A DNA stretch of 64,000 nucleotides, taken from Alphaproteobacteria bacterium AO1-B. Lineage in GTDB: Bacteria; Pseudomonadota; Alphaproteobacteria; Rhizobiales; Stappiaceae. The stretch covers positions 620,001 through 684,000 of the forward strand of contig MLAX01000003.1 in NCBI GenBank assembly GCA_001890945.1. The letters run 5' to 3'. Positions 32,916 through 41,272 of the stretch are shown piece by piece (within the stretch, counting starts at the first letter, position 1; every line of letters begins with the position of its first letter). The notes below the pieces were generated by a model. It made no database searches and was not told the DNA's origin. It saw only the letters and a program-made list of their open reading frames with translations. A program made the translations under genes and the position numbers.

Positions 32916-34019
32916 ATGAAGATTATCCGTTGCTTGGCGGGCATGATGGCAGCAACCCTCTTGAGCTGGCCACTAAGCGCTGCTGCCGAGATCCATATTG
33001 CGGTGGCCGGCCCCATGAAAGGGCAGTTTGAGGACTTGGGTCAGCAAATCAGGGCAGGGGCCGAACAAGCGGTCGTCGATATTAATATGTCAGGCGGTGT
33101 CCTGGGCGAACCCTTGGTGCTGGACATCGTCGATGATGGCTGTGACGAAACCCAGGCCAAGGCGGTCGCAAACCAGTTGATCGGCCGCGAAGTGTCGATG
33201 GTGGTAGGGCACGTTTGTTTCAGCGCGTCCATACCGGCAAGTGAGATCTATTCGGACGCCGGGATTGTGCAGATCTCTCCGGCCACAACACTGCCGAAGT
33301 TCACTGACGAACGGCCTGGACCCGGCATCTACCGATTGGCGCCACGAGATGATGAACAGGCACGTGTTCTTGGCCAATACCTGGCAGATGCTTTTGCTGG
33401 GCAAGACATTGCTCTGCTTCACGACAAGACTGCCTATGGCAAGGGGCTGACCGATGCTGTTCGGATTGTTCTCAACCAAAATGGCGTCACCGAAACGCTT
33501 TATGAGGGGTTTGACGCGGGGCTGAATGATTATCGCATTCTCGTCTCTCGTTTGGCTTTGGAAGGCGCTGACGTTGTTTTCATCGGCGGCTATCATCCGG
33601 AAGCAGGCTTGATCAAACTCGAGATGCAGCGGCTTGGGGTCGAAGCTGTTCTGATCGGAGGCGATACACTGATGACGCAGGCCTTTTGGGATGTCACGGG
33701 CGAGGCAGGTGAGGGCACAACGTTCTCCTACCCGCTAGATCCTCGCAGCCTGCAAACGGTCGCCGAGGTCATCGAGGCATTGGAAAGCCGCGAAGAAATT
33801 GCTGAGCGCTATGCGCTTGCCGCTTATGCCGCGGTCGAAGCCTGGGCCGAAGCGGTGGAAGCTGCTGGCGCACCGGACTTTGCAGCGGTGACAAAAGCAA
33901 TGGATGAACAGGCTTTCTCGACAATTCTAGGCGACATCAGCTTTGACGAAAAAGGCGACAGCAGCATTCCTCAGTTTGTCATCTATGAATGGAAGTCTGG
34001 CAAACCGTTTGAGCGCTAG
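32916..34019 (+). CDS. branched-chain amino-acid ABC transporter substrate-binding protein
   Basis: About 367 residues of the LivJ/LivK type. A signal peptide (LAGMMAATLLSWPLSAAA) is followed by a type I two-lobe domain: IHIAVAGPMKGQFEDLGQQI, GGVLGEPLVLDIVDDGCDE, KAVANQLIGREVSMVVGHV and VQISPATTLPKFTDE. The start at 32916 is chosen because TGGAGA lies five bases upstream; an earlier ATG (32898) would add six residues. No permease genes are nearby. Its stop overlaps the stop of the convergent yceI-like gene within one CTAG. Confidence 0.88.
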   Translation: MKIIRCLAGMMAATLLSWPLSAAAEIHIAVAGPMKGQFEDLGQQIRAGAEQAVVDINMSGGVLGEPLVLDIVDDGCDETQAKAVANQLIGREVSMVVGHVCFSASIPASEIYSDAGIVQISPATTLPKFTDERPGPGIYRLAPRDDEQARVLGQYLADAFAGQDIALLHDKTAYGKGLTDAVRIVLNQNGVTETLYEGFDAGLNDYRILVSRLALEGADVVFIGGYHPEAGLIKLEMQRLGVEAVLIGGDTLMTQAFWDVTGEAGEGTTFSYPLDPRSLQTVAEVIEALESREEIAERYALAAYAAVEAWAEAVEAAGAPDFAAVTKAMDEQAFSTILGDISFDEKGDSSIPQFVIYEWKSGKPFER

Positions 34020-34648
34020 CTTCTTTTCCCCGTGCCCTTGATCTGCAAGCGCACTTTGTCGGCATAGATCGGCAACCCGGCGTCCATGCCGTAAAGGCTC
34101 CGAAAAAAACCGCCTTTGGCCTCAATTGCGATGTTCTGACCTTTCCCGGCCGGTTGGAGTTCGACTTCCAGAGAGGTACGTTGCCGGGTTCCTCGCATGG
34201 TAAGAAACCCTTCAACCTGTGCAGTTTTCTCGCCGGTCAAACGCACTGAATAGCTTTCGAACTCTGCTGTTGGAAACTCCGACACATTGAACATTGCAGA
34301 GCTTTTAAGGAAACCAGTGACCCGGTCATTGTTGGTCTCAACACTTCGGAGGTCGACGGTGACGCGAACACGGCTGGTTTCCGGCCGTTGCGCGTTTAAA
34401 ACCATCTCGCCGTTGACTGTACCAAAACGGCCTTTGACTGGTTGGCCGCCCAATACCCTGACGGAGAACTGAGTATCCACGGCTTGAGGTGGCAGGATAT
34501 AACGGCCCGACAAGATATCTGCCCGGCTGTCACCGGTGATCATCACAAGAAGGGAAAGCCCAACCAGAAAACTGAGGTGGACCGGCGCAAGAAAACGTTG
34601 CCAGCAGGACTGTGAGCGCCACATGTGCCGCGCAGTGTTTCCTCTCAT
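34016..34648 (-). CDS. YceI family periplasmic protein
   Basis: A 210-residue exported protein of the YceI lipocalin-like family, which binds long-chain isoprenoids in characterised members. A signal peptide (about 1-44, with WQRFLAPVHLSFLVGLSLLV) precedes ILPPQAVDTQFSVRVLGG, the conserved FLKSSAMFNVSEFPTAEFES and LTMRGTRQRTSLEVEL. ATG 34648 has AGGAGG a few bases upstream; the codon before it is a weak TTG. Single gene, convergent with the ABC binding protein. Confidence 0.88.
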   Translation of the reverse strand: MRGNTARHMWRSQSCWQRFLAPVHLSFLVGLSLLVMITGDSRADILSGRYILPPQAVDTQFSVRVLGGQPVKGRFGTVNGEMVLNAQRPETSRVRVTVDLRSVETNNDRVTGFLKSSAMFNVSEFPTAEFESYSVRLTGEKTAQVEGFLTMRGTRQRTSLEVELQPAGKGQNIAIEAKGGFFRSLYGMDAGLPIYADKVRLQIKGTGKRS

Positions 34649-34818
34649 CAATGCCTCCTCCCAAGACCAAAACCATTACGGTGGATATGGGACAGCAGAT
34701 TGGCTTGTTTCGTTTACGAACAACGCTGTTCACCATGGTTTGAAGTATTCTGAAGTGCCACTTGCCGCATCCGCGCTCATGCATAAACTCTTAACAAGCG
34801 TTAAGGATTGGGTGTGTG

Positions 34819-35331
34819 ATGCGTATCATTTCTTTGCTGTTTGCCTCTGTTTTGCTCGTGGCAGTCGGTTTGGCGGCTGAAAAAGCGCAAGCTGCAGAAG
34901 TAGTTGGTTTTTCCGGCCATCAATTTCGGCCGGGTACAATCGTGATCAAAAACTCTGAGCGCCGGCTCTATTTCGTGCTCAATGGACGTCAGGCGATCCG
35001 TTACAAGGTGGCCGTCGGAAAGCGTCAGAAATCCTGGACGGGACAGGCGCAGATCACGGCGAAATACATCAAGCCGGACTGGTCACCGTCGCCGGAAGTG
35101 CGCCGGGACTTCCCGCATCTTCCTGCCGTGATCCGCGGGGGGGCTCCGAACAATCCAATGGGTGTCGCTGCCATGACGCTGTCTAACGGCAACTACGCAA
35201 TTCATGGCACCAACCGTCCTGGCTCTATCGGGCGTGCGGTCTCCTATGGCTGCATCCGGATGGCCAATCACGATATCCAGGATCTGTTCCGCCGTGTGCA
35301 GGTCCGCACACCGGTAATCGCGTTGCCGTAA
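34819..35331 (+). CDS. L,D-transpeptidase (YkuD domain)
   Basis: A 170-residue periplasmic enzyme that cross-links peptidoglycan (3-3 links) or attaches proteins. A signal peptide ends near AEKAQAA, and the YkuD catalytic domain follows directly. The motif is complete: His129 in AIHGTNRPGSIG and Cys145 in VSYGCIRMANHD. The short length without accessory domains is typical of the ErfK/YbiS-like single-domain forms. A GTG codon sits directly before the ATG. One of two L,D-transpeptidases in this window. Confidence 0.93.
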   Translation: MRIISLLFASVLLVAVGLAAEKAQAAEVVGFSGHQFRPGTIVIKNSERRLYFVLNGRQAIRYKVAVGKRQKSWTGQAQITAKYIKPDWSPSPEVRRDFPHLPAVIRGGAPNNPMGVAAMTLSNGNYAIHGTNRPGSIGRAVSYGCIRMANHDIQDLFRRVQVRTPVIALP

Positions 35332-35438
35332 TCGGCACTTCGTTCTCGGGGGCAAGTTATCCACTTGGGAAAGTGCCCTTGTCAGGCCCCCGGCGCCAAG
35401 CCACTGTAGTGCCTTAGTGCAAGGCATTGGGGGCGCAT

Positions 35439-35801
35439 ATGCTTTTTTATCTGACTGTCATTCTGGCGTGTCAGCTCATCGGTGAGTTGATCACGGTTGC
35501 GAGCGGACTGCCGATCCCAGGTCCGGTGATCGGTATGGTTCTGTTGCTGGCAGGCTTGCTGATCAAAGGCGGTATTCCGGATGAACTTGCAACGGTTGGC
35601 GATGCGTTTTTGACCAACCTCTCCCTGTTGTTCGTTCCTGCCGGCGTTGGCGTCATGCTGCATATTGCGCTGATCGGTGAGGAAGGGCTTGCTATAACCT
35701 TGGCACTGATCGGCAGCACGCTTGCAACAATTGCTGTCACTGCAGTGGTGATGCGCCTCTTGTCCCGGTCTGCCGATGCTAATGACAGCGAGGCCGAATA
35801 A
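35439..35801 (+). CDS. lrgA: CidA/LrgA family holin-like protein
   Basis: About 120 residues with four hydrophobic helices: ILACQLIGELITVASGLPIPGPV (split), VIGMVLLLAGLLIK, LTNLSLLFVPAGVGVMLHI and a final helix. This is the CidA/LrgA pattern (PIPGPVIGMVLL and LFVPAGVGVM). The family acts with LrgB in control of murein hydrolase export or metabolite transport. The ATG at 35439 follows GGGGG; a TTG 12 bases earlier is less likely. Its stop shares a base with the lrgB start (TAATG). Confidence 0.9.
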   Translation: MLFYLTVILACQLIGELITVASGLPIPGPVIGMVLLLAGLLIKGGIPDELATVGDAFLTNLSLLFVPAGVGVMLHIALIGEEGLAITLALIGSTLATIAVTAVVMRLLSRSADANDSEAE

Positions 35802-36520
35802 TGGAGGGCGAACTTCGGGAAATCTGGGTTTATCTCTCTGCCAGTCCGCTCCTGGCGCTGACGCTGACCCTTGTCGCCTATCAGGTCGGTTTCTGGATCT
35901 ATCGGCGGGCGGGATTTAATCCGCTTCTCAATCCGGTGCTGATCGCCGTTGTGTTGTTGGTCAGCCTGCTGCTTGTCACCGACACCCAGTATTCTGTCTA
36001 TTTCGAAGGCGCCCAGTTCGTTCATTTCATGTTGGGGCCGGCAACGGTGGCCTTGGCCTTGCCGCTTTATCGGCAGCTTGAACGGGTCCGCCGCTCATCG
36101 CTTGCGATTCTCGCCAGTTTGTTGGCCGGGTCTCTAACAGCGGCAATCAGTGCCGTCGGCATTGCCGCTCTCTTTGGGGCAAGCAAGGAAACGCTGGTGT
36201 CCCTTGCGCCAAAGTCGGTGACTGCGCCGGTTGCGATGGGGATCAGTGAACAGCTGGGCGGGTTGCCGTCTTTGACGGCTGTTCTGGTGATCCTGACCGG
36301 GATCACAGGAGCTGCTCTTGGGCCGCTCTTGTTAAACCTGATGGGCGTAAAGGACATGGCCGCTCGCGGATTGGCCATCGGCACTGCGTCACACGGCATT
36401 GGGACAGCCCGTGCGCTGCAAGTCAGCGAATTAGCGGGTGCATTTTCCGGTCTCGCCATGGGGCTCAACGCGCTCGCCACAGCGATCCTGCTTCCATTGG
36501 TTTGGAAGTTGTTTTTCTGA
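35801..36520 (+). CDS. lrgB: LrgB family protein
   Basis: A 239-residue polytopic inner-membrane protein. LAPKSVTAPVAMGISEQLGG and IGTASHGIGTARALQ are LrgB signatures. In plants and bacteria LrgAB homologues also move glycolate/glycerate or pyruvate; the function here is inferred from family only. It is coupled to lrgA by TAATG. Confidence 0.93.
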   Translation: MEGELREIWVYLSASPLLALTLTLVAYQVGFWIYRRAGFNPLLNPVLIAVVLLVSLLLVTDTQYSVYFEGAQFVHFMLGPATVALALPLYRQLERVRRSSLAILASLLAGSLTAAISAVGIAALFGASKETLVSLAPKSVTAPVAMGISEQLGGLPSLTAVLVILTGITGAALGPLLLNLMGVKDMAARGLAIGTASHGIGTARALQVSELAGAFSGLAMGLNALATAILLPLVWKLFF

Positions 36521-36526
36521 TCGGTC

Positions 36527-36559
36527 TAGAGCGTTTCAATATGGACGTGAAACGCTCTA
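36527..36559. repeat. 12-bp perfect inverted repeat TAGAGCGTTTCA
   Basis: TAGAGCGTTTCA (36527-36538) and TGAAACGCTCTA (36548-36559) flank nine bases. It lies between convergent lrgB and the VWA gene, seven bases after the lrgB stop. No U-tract follows, so a simple terminator is doubtful. The TAGAGCGTTTC motif resembles, from memory, intergenic palindromes frequent in Rhizobiales. Confidence 0.6.
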
Positions 36560-36680
36560 ACCTTGGGACAGCGTGTCGCATATATTTTCGAAACTATGAA
36601 ATTATAGTGATGCGCGGATCGGCACGATCCTCCTCGAAATGCCGCTGGTTTCGTGTGCCCCAACCGGAACCGGCGGTTTT

Positions 36681-37892
36681 TTAGTTCTGCCGCTTCAGCC
36701 ATGACCTGGGATTTGAGGATTTGCTGTCTGACTGTTTGCCCGTCAGTGCGCTGACAAGGTCTGCGACGGCCTCAAGGCTGTGCACCGCTCGGAATTCGTC
36801 GACATGCGGAAGCATAGCCCGGATACCCTTGGCCTTGGCTTCAAACCCTTCGAACCGAAGGAGGGGGTTAAGCCAGATCAGGCGGCGGCAGGACCGGTGC
36901 AGGCGGTCCATTTCACGCGCAAGATCCTCATCGGAATCGCGCTCAAGACCATCGGTGATCAACAACACCGTCGGTTTGCCGGACAGGACCCGGCGCGACC
37001 AATGCCGATTGAAGTCATGCAGAGCCGAAGCAATGCGCGTGCCGCCGGACCAGTCCTGTACTCCTTCGGAACACGCTTCCAGGGCTTCGTCCGGATCCTT
37101 CATCCGAAGTTGACGCGTCACATTGCTCAACCGTGTTCCGAACAGGAATGTGTGCACGTCCCGGCGTTCGGCGGTGACCGCATGGAGGAAATGCAGCAGC
37201 AGGCGCGAATACTGGCTCATGGAACCGGAAATATCGCAGATCGCGACCAGAGGCGGGCGCTTTTCAGCCGGCTGGCGGAACTTCAGGTCAATGATATCCC
37301 CGCCGGCCCGCATGGACGCCCGCAAGGTGCGGCGCGGATCCACCTTTCCCGAGTGTGCGGGAACCAGCCTGCGGAGCCGGATCTTGTCCATGGTGAGCGC
37401 CATGGAGGCAAGCGCCTTTTTGGCGTCATTGATCTCCTCGGCAGTCATCTGGGCAAAGTCTTTGCTCTGGAGGAGTTCCTTGCCCGACACCGTGAATTTG
37501 GCATCGACCTCGATTTCCGGCCGGGTTTCTTCCGCGACCCGTTCCTTGTTGGCCTGAAACGCCTGGGCAACTCGTGTCTGCCCCGCCTTGGGCTTTTCGG
37601 GTGCACCTCTCGGCGGGGCAACAGGTGACAGAATCGCCAGCATCTTTTCGATCAAGCCGCGGCTTTGCCAGTAGACCCGGAACGCTTCGTCAAACAGGAG
37701 GCGATGTTCCCGCTTGCGCACAAAGACGGCATGCAGGGTCCAGTAGAGATCGTCGCGGCTGCTGATACCGGACACTTCGACAGCCTGAACCGCATCAACC
37801 ACAGATGCCGGCCCGACCGGCACCCCGGCCTTGCGCAGCGTGCGGGCAAAATAGATGATGTTGTCTGTGATGCGGGAGCGGACAGCGGTCAT
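36681..37892 (-). CDS. VWA domain protein, CoxE-like
   Basis: A 403-residue protein with a von Willebrand A domain in the C-terminal half. The metal-ion (MIDAS) motif is DISGSM at residues 220-225, and TDGLERDSDE follows further on. The N-terminal half resembles CoxE (HAVFVRKREHRLLFDEAFRVY), with a basic Pro-rich linker (APPRGAPEKPKAG). It lies 18 bases downstream of a MoxR ATPase gene. MoxR-VWA pairs work as chaperones that insert metals or activate enzymes; in the cox operon they mature CO dehydrogenase. No such target enzyme is encoded nearby. Confidence 0.88.
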   Translation of the reverse strand: MTAVRSRITDNIIYFARTLRKAGVPVGPASVVDAVQAVEVSGISSRDDLYWTLHAVFVRKREHRLLFDEAFRVYWQSRGLIEKMLAILSPVAPPRGAPEKPKAGQTRVAQAFQANKERVAEETRPEIEVDAKFTVSGKELLQSKDFAQMTAEEINDAKKALASMALTMDKIRLRRLVPAHSGKVDPRRTLRASMRAGGDIIDLKFRQPAEKRPPLVAICDISGSMSQYSRLLLHFLHAVTAERRDVHTFLFGTRLSNVTRQLRMKDPDEALEACSEGVQDWSGGTRIASALHDFNRHWSRRVLSGKPTVLLITDGLERDSDEDLAREMDRLHRSCRRLIWLNPLLRFEGFEAKAKGIRAMLPHVDEFRAVHSLEAVADLVSALTGKQSDSKSSNPRSWLKRQN

Positions 37893-37910
37893 GGGCGCGT
37901 TTGGTCTGCT

Positions 37911-38849
37911 CTAAAGGGCCGGCATGGTCTGGGGACGTGGCTCGTCCTTGCGAATGTCATCGATCATCTGCCGGACCTTTGAGCCGCGGACCCGCTCAAT
38001 ATCATCCTGGTATTTCAGAAGAACGCCGAGCGTGTCGGAGGCCATGTCCGGATCCAGCGCGATTTCATTGAGTTCCGAGAGGGCGGTGGCCCAATCCAGT
38101 GTTTCTGCGACGCCTGGCTGCTTGAAGAGGTCTTCTTCCGTGCGCAGTTTTTGGACAAAAGCGACGACTTCGCCCGCCAGCCGTTCGGAGGCACCGGGCA
38201 CCTTGCGGCGGACTATTTCCAGCTCGCGCTCGGCGTCGGGATAGTCGACCCAATGATAGAGACAACGGCGCTTTAGTGCGTCGTGGATTTCCCGGGTCCT
38301 GTTGGTCGTGATGATTACGATCGGCGGTTCCTCGGCCTTGACGGTGCCAAGCTCTGGAATGGAAACTTGGTTGTCCGCAAGGACTTCGAGAAGGAACGCT
38401 TCAAAGGCCTCATCAGCGCGGTCGAGTTCATCAATGAGAAACACCGGTGCGCCATTCAGAGACGGCTCAAGGGCCTGAAGGACTGGGCGCTTGATCAGGA
38501 ATTTTTCATCGAAGATCGATTTTGAAAGTTCGGAATGCTCGGTATCGCCGGAGGCTTCCGCGACCCGGATCTCAACCATCTGTGCCGGGTAGTTCCATTC
38601 ATACACCGCAGATGCAATGTCGAGCCCTTCGTAACATTGCAGGCGAATGAGATCGCGTCCGAGCGTTGACGACAACACCTTTGCAATCTCGGTCTTGCCG
38701 ACACCGGCTTCCCCTTCGAGAAAAAGGGGACGTTTCATTTTCAGCGCGAGGTGCAGAACAGTTGCAAGGGACCGGTCGGCGACATATCCGGCCTCGTCCA
38801 TCAGCTGGAGCGTTTCGTCGATCGTCGCTGGAATGGCAGATTGCGGCAT
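37911..38849 (-). CDS. MoxR family AAA+ ATPase
   Basis: A 312-residue AAA+ ATPase. Walker A is GEAGVGKT (46-53) and Walker B is VFLIDELDR (136-144). Sensor-type ITTNRTREIHDALKRRC and the C-terminal lid region complete the fold. The MoxR branch (CoxD/APE2220-like) assists maturation of other proteins together with a VWA partner, which is the next gene. Substrate unknown. Confidence 0.93.
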   Translation of the reverse strand: MPQSAIPATIDETLQLMDEAGYVADRSLATVLHLALKMKRPLFLEGEAGVGKTEIAKVLSSTLGRDLIRLQCYEGLDIASAVYEWNYPAQMVEIRVAEASGDTEHSELSKSIFDEKFLIKRPVLQALEPSLNGAPVFLIDELDRADEAFEAFLLEVLADNQVSIPELGTVKAEEPPIVIITTNRTREIHDALKRRCLYHWVDYPDAERELEIVRRKVPGASERLAGEVVAFVQKLRTEEDLFKQPGVAETLDWATALSELNEIALDPDMASDTLGVLLKYQDDIERVRGSKVRQMIDDIRKDEPRPQTMPAL

Positions 38850-38907
38850 GAACGGCTCCCAGGAATGATTGATTTTGGACTATATATAAACGAACAGAGG
38901 GCGGAGC

Positions 38908-39918
38908 CTAGGTCTGTTTGCTGGTACTTTGGAACAGGCGCCTGTGGCGGGTCGGCGAAGTTCCGAGCATTTCCCGGAAGTGATGGCGCATTGTAGCAGC
39001 CGTCCCAAACCCGGTCTGATCTGCGATCTTGTCGATTGAGAGATCGCTTTCTTCCAGCAAGTCCTTGGCCTTTTGAAGCCGCAAACCCGTAACCCAGCGG
39101 GCAGGGGTCGTTCCCGTTGCACTTTCAAACCGCCGCAGAAAGGTCCGCTCACTCATGCCTGACTTGCCGGCGAGGCTCTTGATTGTGTGATTTTCTGAAA
39201 GATTTGCGCGCAGGTAGTCGAACAACGGGCCGATGCGGTTTGCCTCTGTGGGCAGTTGAACACTGGTCTCGACGAACTGTGCCTGTCCGCCTTCCCGGTG
39301 GGGCGGAACGACGAGCCGCCGCGCCACGCTATTCGCAGCTGACGGGCCAAAGTCACGGCGGATGAGATGAAGGCAAAGGTCAATTCCGGCAGCACTTCCG
39401 GCCGAGGTTAGAATTTGGCCGTTGTCTGTGTAAAGGACATTGGGGACGATCACGAGATCAGGATACCGTGCTGACAAGGCCTCGGCATAGCGCCAATGTG
39501 TCGTAACACGCTTGTCTTTAAGAAGTCCGGTTGCCGCGAGCACAAAGACGCCCGAACAAATCGACAGCAAACGTGCGCCGTTGGCATGCGCCATGCGAAG
39601 GGCGTCTCTCAGAACCTCAGGGACGGGATCATTGATGCCGGACCAGCCGGGTATGAGAATCGTTCCTGCTGATTCGAAGAGGTCCAGACCGCCGTCCACT
39701 TCCACCCGGACACCGTTGGACGCCCTTAGAGGCTGTCCGGGATCAAGGCTCGCCACTTCAAAACCGTACCAACCCTCTCCCATTTCCGGCCGCTTGAGGC
39801 CGAAGACCTCGCAGCAAATGCCAAATTCGAACAGGCATAAGCCGTCATAAGCAAGGGCGACTACGCGCTTGTTGGGCGCACTGTCCGAAGACTGAGAGGC
39901 AACGTCCGTATTTGGCAT
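38908..39918 (-). CDS. GlxA-family transcriptional regulator (DJ-1/PfpI + AraC HTH)
   Basis: About 336 residues. The N-terminal DJ-1/PfpI domain (about 15-200; VVALAYDGLCLFEFGICCEVF, LLSICSGVFVLAATGLL with the nucleophile-like Cys) is fused to a C-terminal AraC/XylS domain (about 230-325; SLAGKSGMSERTFLRRF and KIADQTGFGTAATMRHHF). It is divergent from the rhodanese gene, like FtrA-type regulators. Start: ATG 39918 is used; a TTG 42 bases upstream is possible. Upstream the pair TTTGGCA/TGCCAAA (39911-39949) is a loose inverted repeat. Confidence 0.87.
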   Translation of the reverse strand: MPNTDVASQSSDSAPNKRVVALAYDGLCLFEFGICCEVFGLKRPEMGEGWYGFEVASLDPGQPLRASNGVRVEVDGGLDLFESAGTILIPGWSGINDPVPEVLRDALRMAHANGARLLSICSGVFVLAATGLLKDKRVTTHWRYAEALSARYPDLVIVPNVLYTDNGQILTSAGSAAGIDLCLHLIRRDFGPSAANSVARRLVVPPHREGGQAQFVETSVQLPTEANRIGPLFDYLRANLSENHTIKSLAGKSGMSERTFLRRFESATGTTPARWVTGLRLQKAKDLLEESDLSIDKIADQTGFGTAATMRHHFREMLGTSPTRHRRLFQSTSKQT

Positions 39919-40008
39919 GATTTTTACGATAAATGTCTTTCTTGCCAAACGCCAGCCCAAAAACCGTCGCCTATGGTCCGGTCAAATAACCCGGACAGGA
40001 GACCCGTC

Positions 40009-40425
40009 ATGAGTTTTGTCACCGATATCCCGCCAGCTTCTTCCGAAGATACTTTCCGGCATTTTTCCGCACGCCTCAGCCTTGAAACGGACTGCGCAGA
40101 TGTTGCAGACGCATTTGCCACTGGATGCGTGGATTTTGTGCTTCTTCACGTTGTCGGATCGTCAGAGACCTTTGCAAAAAAGCATATTCCGGGGGCGCTG
40201 CATTTGCCGCATCGGGACATCACGGAAGAGCGCATGGCAGACTGGCCGGAGGACACGGTTTTTGTGACATATTGCGCTGGGCCACACTGCAACGGAGCAG
40301 ATCGGGCTGCGGTGAAGCTCGCTGAGCTTGGCCGCCCTGTAAAAATCATGATTGGCGGTCTAACCGGTTGGGAAGACGAGGGCTTTGCCTTTACAGGATC
40401 GGAAGTTACCGCGGCAGCAGAGTAA
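40009..40425 (+). CDS. rhodanese-like sulfurtransferase domain protein
   Basis: A 138-residue single rhodanese domain. The active-site loop is VTYCAGPHCNGADRAA, with Cys89 and Cys94; the typical loop starts with the first cysteine. HIPGALHLPHRD and GGLTGWEDEGF are family features. AGGAG (39998-40002) lies six bases before the start. It is divergent from the GlxA-type regulator and probably regulated by it. A c-type cytochrome gene follows after 67 bases. The substrate is unknown. Confidence 0.88.
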   Translation: MSFVTDIPPASSEDTFRHFSARLSLETDCADVADAFATGCVDFVLLHVVGSSETFAKKHIPGALHLPHRDITEERMADWPEDTVFVTYCAGPHCNGADRAAVKLAELGRPVKIMIGGLTGWEDEGFAFTGSEVTAAAE

Positions 40426-40492
40426 AGCTGCGTATGGCGCAAGCCTGGCCTGCGGCGTATAAGAAACGCAAGTGAGGGAAGGGAGACTCGTT

Positions 40493-40840
40493 TTGCGAAC
40501 CAATGCGCTTTTTTGGACAGGCTTGTTTGCTTGTATCTTGAGCGGACCGGCTCTTGCAGCCAATGGCACCTATCCAACGGATCCGGCCAGTCTTGCGAGC
40601 GGCCGCGAAATAGCGGAGATCCATTGTGCCGCCTGCCATGCTGTGGCCTTTGATGATAAAAGCGCCCAGGAAGGTGCGCCGGCGTTCAGGGACCTCTCCA
40701 GCCTTTATCCACTGGAAAGTCTTGAAGAAAGCCTTGCTGAAGGCATCGTCACCGCGCACGAAAACATGCCGGAAATTGCCTTCGAGCCGGGTGACATTGA
40801 TGCCTTTTTGGGCTATTTGACCTCCATCCAAGCAAAATGA
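40493..40840 (+). CDS. small class I c-type cytochrome
   Basis: About 115 residues: a signal peptide (LFWTGLFACILSGPALA) and one haem-binding motif CAACH (Cys45, Cys48, His49) with Met92 in HENMPEI as the likely sixth ligand. The start is proposed as TTG 40493, because GGGAG lies seven bases upstream and the signal peptide begins normally; GTG 40472 is the alternative. The periplasmic cytochrome lies downstream of the rhodanese gene, so a redox or sulfur link is plausible but unproven. Confidence 0.83.
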   Translation: MRTNALFWTGLFACILSGPALAANGTYPTDPASLASGREIAEIHCAACHAVAFDDKSAQEGAPAFRDLSSLYPLESLEESLAEGIVTAHENMPEIAFEPGDIDAFLGYLTSIQAK

Positions 40841-40887
40841 CAGTATTGAGATTCAAATTATTATGATTTGTTAGCACTCGACTGAGT

Positions 40888-40917
40888 TTGCTGCCAAATA
40901 TCAAGAATTCGTATAAT
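40888..40917 (+). promoter_or_regulatory. candidate promoter of usg
   Basis: A perfect TATAAT at 40912-40917 with TTGCTG at 40888-40893 (18-base spacer) lies 70 bases upstream of the usg start, in an AT-rich stretch. The -35 matches only TTG. Confidence 0.4.
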
Positions 40918-40988
40918 TGTCACGCGTTCATAGAATTGGTTAACCTGTTTGCTGCGACACTTTTCTTTAGGAGAAAGGAATACGTGGC

Positions 40989-41261
40989 ATGACAGTTGGT
41001 TCAGACTTTGAAAAACGGTTGCTCGGATACGGTTTGCTGACCGCGGAAATACTCTATCGAATGCCGGATCACCCAAGGTTGTTGCAGTCCTTCTTGTGGC
41101 AGACAGAGGATTTGGCGCCGAAATTTCCTGAGCTGACCCGTTTTCTGACGTTCTGGGAACGCGAGATCGAGGGACGGATCCACGCGGTCCGCGTTGCACA
41201 TCAGAACCTGATCGAACCAGCGGAATTTCGATACGCGGACGGTGAATTCGTGATGCACTAG
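40989..41261 (+). CDS. usg: Usg protein
   Basis: A 90-residue protein matching the Usg family of alphaproteobacteria: FEKRLLGYGLLTAEILYRMP, LLQSFLWQTEDLAPKFPEL and FWEREIEGRIHAVRVAHQNL. In Caulobacter the usg gene lies near trp genes, and the product was once called a putative phosphoribosylanthranilate isomerase subunit, but its function is not established. Here no trp gene is adjacent. Confidence 0.94.
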   Translation: MTVGSDFEKRLLGYGLLTAEILYRMPDHPRLLQSFLWQTEDLAPKFPELTRFLTFWEREIEGRIHAVRVAHQNLIEPAEFRYADGEFVMH

Positions 41262-41272
41262 AGCGTCAGCTG

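Noticed and set aside
39911..39949. TTTGGCA/TGCCAAA as operator of the GlxA-type regulator
   Set aside because: Arms are short and 25 bases apart, and one overlaps the start codon; AraC-type sites are usually direct repeats.
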